Of a stretch of 11,702 bases of DNA, positions 5,307 to 11,702 are shown piece after piece. The position numbers were made by a program, and so were the translations under genes. The DNA lies in the NCBI GenBank assembly GCA_007123695.1, contig SLGN01000425.1, positions 1 through 11,702 on the forward strand, written 5' to 3'. The DNA is from Verrucomicrobiales bacterium (GTDB taxonomy: Bacteria; Verrucomicrobiota; Verrucomicrobiia; Verrucomicrobiales; DEV007). Every line of letters starts with the position of its first letter. Position 1 is the first letter of the stretch. The notes below the pieces were generated by a model, which saw nothing but the letters and a program-made list of their open reading frames with translations, had not been told where the DNA came from and did no database searches.

Positions 5307-7181
5307 ATGAAATTTCGCCCCATGAATGTTTTTCCTTCCACTCTGAGACTCTCGCTTGGACTCGCCTTCGGTGCCTTGCTTTTTGTCGGTTGCGGCAGCC
5401 CGCAGTCGAAGCTGGTCAAGGAACTCGACGCGAAAGGCTACGAGCTGACTCATCGCGACCTGCTGCTTGCTGCGGCGGCCGGGGACGTGGCGGGGATCGA
5501 GCTGTTCCATGCTGCAGGCATGGACATCGACGAAGCGGACGCGGCGGGGAACACGGCTCTGATGCGGGCGGCGGGCGGAGGACAGCTCGGTGCGGTGGAG
5601 CGGCTCCTCGGGCTTGGCGCGGATCCGCAGAAGATCAACGGGGTCGGTCGCGATGCTCTCCTTCTCGCCTCGGGCAAGGGCTTGGAGGAGGTCGCGCGCA
5701 TGCTCTTGGCACGCGGCGCCGATCCTTCGGTGCGGGACAAGGAGGGCTGGAGCGCTCTTTCCCTCGCCTCCTTCAACGGTCACCCTGCGGTGGTTTCTCT
5801 GCTGTCGGCCAGCGCTACGGCGGCCGAACTCGACGACGCACTGCTCGTGGCGAGCTTCAGCGGCGATCCCGCAGTCATCAACGTTCTTCTCGGCCAAGGT
5901 GCGAACATCAATGCACGCAGCCCCGAGAGCAGGACTCCGCTCATGATCGCGGCCGAGTCGGGTCGGCTCGAGGCGGTTCGCGTATTGCTCCAAAACCATG
6001 CCAATCCCTTCGCGGTCGATCCCGACAACCGCACCGCCTCCGGACTGGCGATGACGGCGGGGCACGAATCGGTTTCTTCGCTGATCGGTCAGCCGGAGAA
6101 ATGGGGTGCATCGCCCGAAGGCGCGCGGACCGCTGCAGAGATGTCGGACGCGCGCGAGGCGCTCGTGAGGGGCGGCGTGGAGGAGACGCTGCTGGAGGGA
6201 ATGCCGCTGGCCGGCGAGCCCGAGCGGACGATCGCCTTGGCGTCCACTCAGCCGGTGGAGAAAGAAGCCGCCATCGTCAAGGCGGGGGCGCCAAAGGTTT
6301 CGGACGGAACGAAGCAGGGGGCGGACGCCGCCGTCGGCGGGAAGCCTGCGGAGTCCGCCGCCGCCGCTGCGGCGGAAGAGCGGGCCGCGCCTGGGGGCGA
6401 ACTTGCCGAGACGAAGACCGAGAGCGGGACCGGGCCTGCGACCGTGCTTGGCAGCGGGAGCGGGGTGGCTTCACCGGCGGTGCGGGCGGTTCCGGTCGAT
6501 GAGCCGGAGCCGCAGGGCCGGCTTAGAGCCGAGCCGGCCTACGGCGCGGGACCGGGCGCCCCGGCGATGTTGGCGCAAGTTTCCTCTCCTGGCGTGGCCC
6601 GTCGCGTGCGGGAAGAGTCGAAGTCCAAGCCGCTCGTGGCTCTGAACGGATCGACGATCCATGCCCGCAGCCCGAGCCAGGCGCCGGTGCGGGAAATGGT
6701 CCTCGCCGCCTATCACGAGGAGCCCCTGCCGGTGGTCGTCGAGGGCGTCAGCGGGTCGACCGCGTCGGTTCGCCGGCTCGACGCCGACGGCGCCATCGTG
6801 GCGGTGGAGCCGGGGGGGACGATTCCCGGCACGAGCTACCGCGTGCGCGAGGTCAGCCCGCGTTTCGTCAGTTCGAAGGAGGGCAAGGGTCGCATGGTCG
6901 ATGTTTCGCGCGTCGAGCTGGAGGACACCCGCAGCGGGTCGACCCATCTGCTGGTGAAGGACGCGGCGGGCCAGACCGCCGACACCTACGCGGTGCTCAC
7001 CGCGCCGAGTTCGCAATACCGTTACGTGGTCAAGGCAGGCGACGTGTTCCGCACGACCGAGCCCCACATCGGAGCCCGCGACTACCAGGTGCTCGACATT
7101 CGTCCGAATGCGGTGGTGATCAAGGATGTCGCCAGTGACGAAGTCCTGACGGTGGCGCGCGATGGTCTGCTGGAGCCCTGA
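5307..7181 (+). CDS. Ankyrin-repeat lipoprotein with beta-rich C-terminus
   Basis: This 624-residue secreted protein starts with a signal peptide ending in a lipobox-like LLFVGC. Cysteine 29 is the likely lipidation site (Phe at -3 is slightly unusual), and Gly at +2 does not suggest inner-membrane retention. About seven ankyrin repeats follow (residues ~48-265), such as GNTALMRAAGGGQLGAVERL, GWSALSLASFNGHPAVVSLL and SRTPLMIAAESGRLEAVRVL. They are an interaction scaffold. Residues ~270-455 are a low-complexity Ala/Gly/Glu-rich linker, probably disordered and perhaps spanning periplasm or peptidoglycan. The C-terminal ~165 residues are beta-rich, with two similar units: EPGGTIPGTSYRVREVSP and a second from KAGDVFRTTEP through DYQVLDIRPNAVVIKD. 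The pattern resembles PilP/GspC-type periplasmic domains, but I cannot confirm that. The start is the ATG at 5307 (ATG at 5322 is possible). The target and function are unknown. Confidence 0.85.
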   Translation: MKFRPMNVFPSTLRLSLGLAFGALLFVGCGSPQSKLVKELDAKGYELTHRDLLLAAAAGDVAGIELFHAAGMDIDEADAAGNTALMRAAGGGQLGAVERLLGLGADPQKINGVGRDALLLASGKGLEEVARMLLARGADPSVRDKEGWSALSLASFNGHPAVVSLLSASATAAELDDALLVASFSGDPAVINVLLGQGANINARSPESRTPLMIAAESGRLEAVRVLLQNHANPFAVDPDNRTASGLAMTAGHESVSSLIGQPEKWGASPEGARTAAEMSDAREALVRGGVEETLLEGMPLAGEPERTIALASTQPVEKEAAIVKAGAPKVSDGTKQGADAAVGGKPAESAAAAAAEERAAPGGELAETKTESGTGPATVLGSGSGVASPAVRAVPVDEPEPQGRLRAEPAYGAGPGAPAMLAQVSSPGVARRVREESKSKPLVALNGSTIHARSPSQAPVREMVLAAYHEEPLPVVVEGVSGSTASVRRLDADGAIVAVEPGGTIPGTSYRVREVSPRFVSSKEGKGRMVDVSRVELEDTRSGSTHLLVKDAAGQTADTYAVLTAPSSQYRYVVKAGDVFRTTEPHIGARDYQVLDIRPNAVVIKDVASDEVLTVARDGLLEP

Positions 7182-7254
7182 GCGGAGCAGAGCGAAACCG
7201 GGGGTGCCGGGGCTGCCGCAGGGATTTCCCCGCGCTTCCCCTCCGCGCAAGCTC

Positions 7255-8553
7255 TCAAACTACCGTGTCGTCCGGAATGACGGTGCCCTTGGGGACCACG
7301 ACGATGCCGTCGCGGATGCAGCACCAACGGTTGTCCTCGTTGATCCGGTCGCCGGGGTGGATGAGGACGTTTCGCCCTATGGAGACGTTCTTGTCGATGA
7401 TGGCCCGGTGGATGCGGGTTCCCTCGCCGATGAGAAGGGGACGCGAGACTTCCTTGCCGTTCTCGATGCGCACCTTCTCGTAGTAGTCGGACCCGATGAC
7501 GATGCTGTCGGTGATCTCGCAGCCCGTCTCGATGACTGAGCGCACTCCGATGATGGACCGGCGGATGGTGGCGCTGGTGATGATGCAGCCGTCGGAAAGC
7601 AGGGCCTCTTCGATGACGGCGTTGTTGATCTTGCTGGCGGGGAGGAGTCGAGCCCGCGTGTAGATGGGGTTGTCGGAGTCGAAGAAGTTGAACTTCGGAA
7701 CGATCTTGGTGCATTCGAGGTTGGCCTCGTAGTAGGAGGCGATGGTGCCGATGTCCTCCCAATAGTCGTCGAAGATGAAGCTGTGGACCTTGCGTTCGCC
7801 GATGAGGCCGGGGATGATGTGCTTGCCGAAGTCCGGGGAGTCGTTGGCGAGTGCCTCTTCCAGGACTGCGCGGTTGAAGAGATAGATGCCCATGGAGGCC
7901 TGGAAACGCTCTTCGCCGGGATCGAGCCCGGTGGCAGCGACAAGCGAGGGGGGCATCGCGAGCTGGTCGAGGAGGGGGTCGTCGGAGCCCGGCTTTTCGA
8001 CGAAGCGGACGATGCGGCGCTGCTCGTCGGTCTGCATCAGCCCGAAGGCCCTCGCCGGCTCACGCGCAACGGGCGTGGTGGCGATGGTGAGCTCGGCGCG
8101 GCTCTCGAGATGTTGCTTGAGGAGGCGCCGGAAGTCCATGCGGTAGAGCTGGTCGCCGCTGAGGATGAGGTAGTGCTTGTAGGGGCGCTCCAGAAAGTAG
8201 CTCATGTTCTGCCGCACGGCGTCGGCGGTGCCTTGATACCATTCCTCGTGGCCCGGTGTCTGCTGCGCCGCGAGGACGTGGACGAAGTTGTCGCCGAAAT
8301 GATCGAAGCGGTAGGCGTTGGAGATGTGGCGGTTGAGCGACTCGCTGTTGAACTGGGTCAGCACGTACATTTTCCGGATGCCGGAGTTGATGCAGTTGCT
8401 GATGGGGATATCGACGATGCGGCACTTCGCGGCGAGTGGCACAGCAGGCTTGGAGCGGTTGTGGGTGAGAGGATGGAGGCGGGTGCCCTGTCCTCCGCCC
8501 ATGATGATGGCGAGAACGCTGTTGATGGAGTTGTCGAGGGTGGACTTGCGCAT
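7255..8553 (-). CDS. glgC: Glucose-1-phosphate adenylyltransferase (ADP-glucose pyrophosphorylase)
   Basis: This makes ADP-glucose from ATP and glucose-1-phosphate, the committed step of bacterial glycogen synthesis. At 432 residues it is full length. The nucleotidyltransferase domain shows AIIMGGGQGTRLHPLT (15-30), SKPAVPLAAKCRIVDIPISN, QFNSESLNRHI, WYQGTADAVRQN, ILSGDQLYRMD (D134, D140), VEKPG (K187) and YWEDIGT. A left-handed beta-helix follows from about 305. The sequence is closer to cyanobacterial/plant enzymes than to the E. coli type. K388 (AIIDKN) and K422 (GIVVVPKGTVI) align by eye with the two lysines that bind the activator 3-phosphoglycerate in cyanobacterial enzymes. The ATG at 8553 is chosen: the frame stays open far upstream but runs antisense through glmS. 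It diverges from glmS across 117 bp and converges with the ankyrin gene. No Shine-Dalgarno. Confidence 0.96.
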   Translation of the reverse strand: MRKSTLDNSINSVLAIIMGGGQGTRLHPLTHNRSKPAVPLAAKCRIVDIPISNCINSGIRKMYVLTQFNSESLNRHISNAYRFDHFGDNFVHVLAAQQTPGHEEWYQGTADAVRQNMSYFLERPYKHYLILSGDQLYRMDFRRLLKQHLESRAELTIATTPVAREPARAFGLMQTDEQRRIVRFVEKPGSDDPLLDQLAMPPSLVAATGLDPGEERFQASMGIYLFNRAVLEEALANDSPDFGKHIIPGLIGERKVHSFIFDDYWEDIGTIASYYEANLECTKIVPKFNFFDSDNPIYTRARLLPASKINNAVIEEALLSDGCIITSATIRRSIIGVRSVIETGCEITDSIVIGSDYYEKVRIENGKEVSRPLLIGEGTRIHRAIIDKNVSIGRNVLIHPGDRINEDNRWCCIRDGIVVVPKGTVIPDDTVV

Positions 8554-8578
8554 GGGACTGTGGGAACATAGGTTGCTT

Positions 8579-8624
8579 CCGGGGGATCGGGCACCGTTTT
8601 CGTGAAATTTTTTGCTTCCCCCGG
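8579..8624. promoter_or_regulatory. Inverted repeat between glgC and glmS
   Basis: CCGGGGGA (8579-8586) and TCCCCCGG (8617-8624) are perfect 8-bp inverted repeats separated by 30 bp. Both arms are also flanked by direct copies of TTGCTTCC (8573-8580 and 8612-8619). The right arm overlaps the candidate glmS -35/spacer. The spacing suits a dimeric-regulator operator pair better than an RNA hairpin. Confidence 0.35.
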
Positions 8625-8640
8625 GAATTGACGCTAGGAT
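8612..8640 (+). promoter_or_regulatory. Candidate glmS promoter
   Basis: TTGCTT (8612-8617) lies 17 bp from TAGGAT (8635-8640, four of six -10 matches). Initiation near 8647 would leave a leader of about 24 bases. A TTGACG at 8628-8633 is a better -35 but has no good -10 at the right distance. The leader is too short for a glmS ribozyme. Confidence 0.35.
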
Positions 8641-8670
8641 CGCCCTCTTGCTCGATCTTTTCCTGAAAAA

Positions 8671-10524
8671 ATGTGCGGCATCGTAGGCTATGTGGGGCGA
8701 TCCCCCGCCGCGCCGGTCCTCCTCGATGGGCTGAGGCGTCTCGAATACCGGGGCTACGACAGCGCGGGGCTCGCGGTGATGGACGGAGAGGGCGGATTCG
8801 AGGTGAGGAAGCGCAGCGGTCGGCTCGCGAGGCTTTGCGAACTGCTCGCGTCCCGTCCGGTGGAGGGAAGCTGCGGCATCAGCCACACCCGCTGGGCCAC
8901 CCACGGCGAAGCGACCGATGCCAACGCCCATCCTCATCTCGACGCGGGAGGACGGCTCGCCCTCGTCCACAACGGAGTCATCGAGAACCACCAGGCGATC
9001 AAGCGCCGCCTGGAGGGGCGGGGCCATGTCTTCTGGTCGCAGACCGACTCGGAAGTCCTCGCCCATCTCGTGGGGGAGACCTACGATGCGGGCGCGGCGA
9101 CCGATCCCCGCGAGCGTCTCGCCGCCGCGCTGCGGGAATCGCTGCGGCAGGTGTCCGGCACCTACGGCGTCGTCGCGATGCACGCCGACGCCCCCGGATT
9201 CCTCGTAGGGGCGCGTCTCGGGAGCCCTCTTGTCGTGGGGCTGGGAAAGGGCGAGAACTTTCTCGCCTCGGACGTCGGCGCGGTCGTCTCGCACACTTCC
9301 AGCGCGATCTACCTTCACGACCGCGACCTCGTGCTGCTTTCGGAGGACGGATTCACCGTGGAGCGCCTAGACGGGGCAGCGGCGTCCTACGAGGTCAGCG
9401 AGGTCGATTTCGCCCCCGAGGACGCCGAGCGGGGCGACTTTCCCCACTTCATGCTCAAGGAGATCTTCGAGCAGCCCGTCTCGATCGGGAACGCCTTCCG
9501 CGGTCGGCTCGATGAGGACCATGCATCCGCCGTGCTCGGCGGACTCGGTCTGACGCCGCGCGAGCTCCGCGACGTGGACCGCATCGTCCTCTGCGGCTGC
9601 GGCACCGCAGCCCACGCCGCCATGGTCGGCGAATACCTGATCGAGCATCTCGCACGGATTCCGACAGAGATCGAGTTCGCCAGCGAGTTCCGCTACCGCA
9701 ATTCTCCGCTCGACCGGCACACGCTCGTCTTCGTGCTGAGCCAGAGCGGAGAGACCATCGACACACTTGCGGCCTTGCGCGAGGCGCAGCGCAAGGGGCA
9801 CCGCGTCCTCGGCATCGTCAACACGGTCGGCTCCACCATCGCGCGCGAGTCCGACGGCGGCAGCTACCTCTACTGCGGGCCCGAGATCGGCGTCGCCGCG
9901 ACGAAGTCCTTCACCTCGCAGGTCACGGTGCTGGCCCTGCTGGCCCTGCTGCTCGGTCGCATGCGCCACCTCTCCGTCGACGAGGGGCGGCGGTTTCTCA
10001 CAGCCGTCCGCGAGCTGCCCGCGAAGGTGGAACAGATCCTCGCCCAGTCCGACGCCGTTGCGGAAATCGCGCGGAAGCATCTCGGGGCGCTGGGGATGCT
10101 CTTCCTCGGTCGCCAGTTCAACTACCCGACGGCGCTGGAGGGAGCTCTCAAGATGAAGGAGATCTCCTACATCTTCGCCAGCGGGCACGCTGCCGCCGAG
10201 CTCAAGCATGGAATCATCGCGCTCGTCAGCGAGGACGTTCCGAGCGTTTTCGTGATGCCGATGGATTCCGTCTACGAGAAGAACCTGAGTACCGTCGAGG
10301 AAATTCGCGCCCGGAAAGGCCCCGTCGTGGCGGTCGCGACCGAGGGGTCGCCGGAGATCGAGGCGCTGGCCGAAGACGTGATCTGGATCCCGGAAACCCA
10401 CGAATGCCTCACTCCGCTGCTTGCCTCGGTGCCGCTGCAGCTGCTCGCCTACCACTTCGCCGTAGCCCGGGGCTGTGACGTCGACAAGCCCCGCAACCTC
10501 GCCAAGAGCGTCACCGTGGAGTAG
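8671..10524 (+). CDS. glmS: Glutamine--fructose-6-phosphate aminotransferase (isomerizing)
   Basis: This converts fructose-6-phosphate and glutamine to glucosamine-6-phosphate and glutamate, the first step to UDP-GlcNAc for peptidoglycan and lipopolysaccharide. At 617 residues it is close to the usual ~610. The glutaminase domain starts MCGIVGYVG with nucleophile C2. It has R74 and W75 in SHTRWATHGE, then HNGVIENH (N101, G102) and the QTDSEV element. Two SIS isomerase domains follow: LCGCGTAAHAAMVGEYLIEH with FVLSQSGETIDTL, then TALEGALKMKEISYIFASGH and AELKHGI carrying the expected Glu and His. The C-terminus ends AKSVTVE, the conserved tail with its catalytic Lys. The ATG at 8671 is fixed by the need for Cys as residue 2. 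It is preceded by GAAAAA rather than a Shine-Dalgarno. The ACT-domain gene lies 98 bp downstream. Confidence 0.97.
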   Translation: MCGIVGYVGRSPAAPVLLDGLRRLEYRGYDSAGLAVMDGEGGFEVRKRSGRLARLCELLASRPVEGSCGISHTRWATHGEATDANAHPHLDAGGRLALVHNGVIENHQAIKRRLEGRGHVFWSQTDSEVLAHLVGETYDAGAATDPRERLAAALRESLRQVSGTYGVVAMHADAPGFLVGARLGSPLVVGLGKGENFLASDVGAVVSHTSSAIYLHDRDLVLLSEDGFTVERLDGAAASYEVSEVDFAPEDAERGDFPHFMLKEIFEQPVSIGNAFRGRLDEDHASAVLGGLGLTPRELRDVDRIVLCGCGTAAHAAMVGEYLIEHLARIPTEIEFASEFRYRNSPLDRHTLVFVLSQSGETIDTLAALREAQRKGHRVLGIVNTVGSTIARESDGGSYLYCGPEIGVAATKSFTSQVTVLALLALLLGRMRHLSVDEGRRFLTAVRELPAKVEQILAQSDAVAEIARKHLGALGMLFLGRQFNYPTALEGALKMKEISYIFASGHAAAELKHGIIALVSEDVPSVFVMPMDSVYEKNLSTVEEIRARKGPVVAVATEGSPEIEALAEDVIWIPETHECLTPLLASVPLQLLAYHFAVARGCDVDKPRNLAKSVTVE

Positions 10525-10560
10525 CGCCGATCCTTCCCGAACTGCGTTGCAACGCGGCGC
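10524..10560 (+). terminator. Nested hairpin after glmS
   Basis: Outer arms GCGCC (10524-10528) and GGCGC (10556-10560) enclose a perfect 12-bp palindrome GCGTTGCAACGC (10544-10555), starting at the last base of the glmS stop. Only a short T-run follows (CTTTG), so termination is uncertain. The palindrome alone could also be a protein-binding site. Confidence 0.35.
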
Positions 10561-10622
10561 GCTTTGTGCCAGACAGGGAATTGACGACGGAGTATAGTTG
10601 CGGTCCACGCAGAGTTTCCGAA

Positions 10623-11099
10623 ATGGACGAATCCAGTACAGATGATGTTCCGTCTGCCGTCGCCGAGGGCGATCCGGTACGGCAGTTCGCGGTTTTTCTT
10701 CCGAACCGTCCGGGCGCGTTCGTGTCGATCCTCGACCTCCTCGGATCGAACCAAGTCGTGGCGCTCGGGGTTTCGGTGCAGGATTCCATCGACAACACGG
10801 TGGTGCGCCTCGTAGTGAGCGATCCCGTCACCGTCGAGACGCTCTTCATGGAACGAGGCATCCCCTTCAACTGCATGGATGTGGTCGTGGTCGCTTTCCG
10901 CGAGGGGCCCGAGGAACTGCCCCGCTGCCTCCGCATCCTTCTCAATGCGGAAACCAACATCCATTTCCTCTATCCGCTGCTGACCCAGCCCGAGGGCTGC
11001 TCCGCCCTCGTCCTCGGACTGGAGGACCACGACTTCGGCATGGCGATGCTCTCCAAGGCGGGCTTCCGGACCCTGCGGCAGGAGGATCTCAGCCGGTAG
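10623..11099 (+). CDS. Tandem ACT-domain protein
   Basis: This 158-residue protein has no catalytic domain. After an acidic N-terminus it carries an ACT domain (about 20-85: QFAVFLPNRPGAFVSILDLL, with the NRPG turn typical of amino-acid-binding ACT folds). A second, more divergent ACT-like unit follows (about 88-150: EELPRCLRILLNAETNIHFL, then ALVLGLEDHDFGMAMLSKAG). Paired ACT domains usually bind small ligands, often amino acids, and act as regulators or subunits. The start is the ATG at 10623; an in-frame GTG at 10566 would add 19 residues overlapping a likely promoter (TATAGT at 10593-10598). No Shine-Dalgarno. It sits between glmS and an ATP-grasp gene on the same strand, with gaps of 98 and ~131 bp. 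Ligand and partner cannot be read from the sequence. Confidence 0.82.
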   Translation: MDESSTDDVPSAVAEGDPVRQFAVFLPNRPGAFVSILDLLGSNQVVALGVSVQDSIDNTVVRLVVSDPVTVETLFMERGIPFNCMDVVVVAFREGPEELPRCLRILLNAETNIHFLYPLLTQPEGCSALVLGLEDHDFGMAMLSKAGFRTLRQEDLSR

Positions 11100-11113
11100 A
11101 GGCGGCCTCGCCA

Positions 11114-11154
11114 GCCGGGGGAGCCGGCAACGGTAAAAGGTGCCAGGGCGCCCT
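11114..11154 (+). terminator. Hairpin and palindrome after the ACT gene
   Basis: GCCGG (11114-11118) pairs with CCGGC (11124-11128) around a 5-base loop, followed by AACGGTAAAAGG. A separate perfect 10-bp palindrome AGGGCGCCCT lies at 11145-11154. Neither has a T-tract, so Rho-independent termination is doubtful. The palindrome is an alternative operator candidate for the downstream gene. Confidence 0.25.
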
Positions 11155-11194
11155 TGATGGGGGAGGCTTGGAATGTTTTGTCCTTCGCTTGCCC

Positions 11195-11223
11195 TTGAGT
11201 CTTGGCATCCGAAATGCTACGCT
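11195..11223 (+). promoter_or_regulatory. Candidate promoter of the ATP-grasp gene
   Basis: TTGAGT (11195-11200), a 17-bp spacer and TACGCT (11218-11223) form a weak sigma-70 match. Initiation 7-8 bases downstream would fall on or beside the paired GTG codons at 11228 and 11231, giving a leaderless message. Confidence 0.35.
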
Positions 11224-11230
11224 TGGGGTG

Positions 11231-11702
11231 GTGAAAGAGATATTCGAGAGCTACGAACCCGGCGAATTCTTCGACGAAACCTTCAAGTCCGGCGGCGCAG
11301 TGCGTTCGATGTACCGCGAAACAGTCGATTTCTTTGCGGGACTCACCGACGACCGCATGGCGACGAGCCTGCGCTCGCTGGAGCGGACCTTCCTCAAGCA
11401 GGGCGTCACCTTCACCGTCTACTCCGACGGGCAGGGGACCGAGCGGATCTTTCCCTTCGACCCCTTTCCCCGCATCATTCCGGCTGACGAGTGGCAGACC
11501 ATCGACCGAGGCCTGCGCCAGCGCATCCTGGCGCTCAATCTGTTCCTCAAGGACATCTACTCCGACCGTCGCATCCTCAAGGAGAAGGTCGTGCCCGAGG
11601 AACTCGTCAAGACCTCCAAGCACAACCGGGCCGAGTTCGCCGGGGTGAAGCTGCCGCACGACGCCTACATCCACATTTGCGGCACCGACCTCATCCGCGA
11701 CG
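11231..11702 (+). CDS. Circularly permuted ATP-grasp protein, 3'-partial
   Basis: The first 157 residues are visible and the frame runs off the right edge. The sequence matches the start of the circularly permuted ATP-grasp type 2 family (DUF404/DUF407): FESYEPGEFFDETF, then GVTFTVYSDGQGTERIFPFD and PFPRIIPADEW. After that come GLRQRILALNLFLKDIYSDR, then LPHDAYIHICGTDLIRD. Members are about 470 residues and are predicted ATP-dependent amide-bond (peptide) ligases. They are usually encoded with an alpha-E protein and a transglutaminase-like protein, which could lie beyond the edge. The start is GTG at 11231 or the adjacent GTG at 11228; in-frame codons upstream show no family similarity. GGGG just before the start is at most a weak ribosome-binding site. 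The family call is confident; the substrate is unknown. Confidence 0.88.
   Translation, partial: MKEIFESYEPGEFFDETFKSGGAVRSMYRETVDFFAGLTDDRMATSLRSLERTFLKQGVTFTVYSDGQGTERIFPFDPFPRIIPADEWQTIDRGLRQRILALNLFLKDIYSDRRILKEKVVPEELVKTSKHNRAEFAGVKLPHDAYIHICGTDLIRD

Noticed and set aside
7182..7254. Bidirectional terminator between the convergent ankyrin and glgC genes
   Set aside because: Only short GC complementarity and a GGGATTTCCC palindrome with no usable loop are present, and no convincing stem with a T-tract on either strand.
8554..8670. A glmS ribozyme upstream of glmS
   Set aside because: The intergenic region is only 117 bp, also serves glgC, and shows none of the ribozyme core. The predicted leader is about 24 bases.
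8554..9318. Extension of glgC upstream to 687 residues
   Set aside because: The added part runs antisense through glmS and has no similarity to GlgC, whose usual N-terminus starts at 8553.
1..11702. CRISPR arrays, tRNA or rRNA genes, complete insertion sequences
   Set aside because: No regularly spaced repeats, cloverleaf-like segments, rRNA-like conserved stretches or transposase frames were seen by reading.

Overview
This is a GC-rich bacterial chromosome window. It is best explained as coming from the Verrucomicrobiota or a close PVC-group relative. That assignment is an inference from the style of the genes: a cyanobacterial/plant-like GlgC, the CQYTG-type HNH protein, a jelly-roll-like fragment ahead of a SirB1 transglutaminase, and very weak Shine-Dalgarno signals. 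No rRNA or other taxonomic marker is present. Most of the window is housekeeping or metabolic, and I see no CRISPR array, tRNA, rRNA, prophage or complete insertion sequence.

Layout from left to right: (1) the 3' part of a gene entering from the left edge, with a SirB1-type transglutaminase-like domain (2-1135, +). (2) A convergent HNH endonuclease-family gene (1178-1762, -) whose leader can fold over its own start codon. (3) Pyruvate kinase (2007-3440, +), then a CHAD-domain protein (3498-4412, +). (4) A small single-pass membrane protein (4475-4807, +). (5) A gene-poor stretch (4808-5306) holding a 221-bp element with imperfect terminal inverted repeats, probably a miniature transposable element, followed by an AT-rich promoter-like region. 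(6) A large ankyrin-repeat lipoprotein with a beta-rich C-terminus (5307-7181, +). (7) ADP-glucose pyrophosphorylase glgC (7255-8553, -), divergent from glutamine-fructose-6-phosphate aminotransferase glmS (8671-10524, +). (8) A tandem ACT-domain protein (10623-11099, +). (9) The start of a circularly permuted ATP-grasp protein cut by the right edge (11231-11702, +).

Functionally, pyk, glgC and glmS sit around the hexose-phosphate and lower-glycolysis nodes. GlmS diverts fructose-6-phosphate to amino sugars for the cell wall, GlgC diverts glucose-1-phosphate to glycogen, and pyruvate kinase closes glycolysis. The divergent glgC/glmS pair shares a 117-bp intergenic region with a perfect 8-bp inverted repeat. 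GlgC keeps both C-terminal lysines that bind 3-phosphoglycerate in cyanobacterial enzymes, which suggests glycolytic-intermediate control.

The least explained items are the 221-bp inverted-repeat element, the ankyrin lipoprotein with a possible pilus/secretion-like C-terminal domain, the small membrane protein, the structured HNH leader, and the near absence of Shine-Dalgarno sequences ahead of the starts. I did not find convincing evidence of a new multi-gene system in this window.
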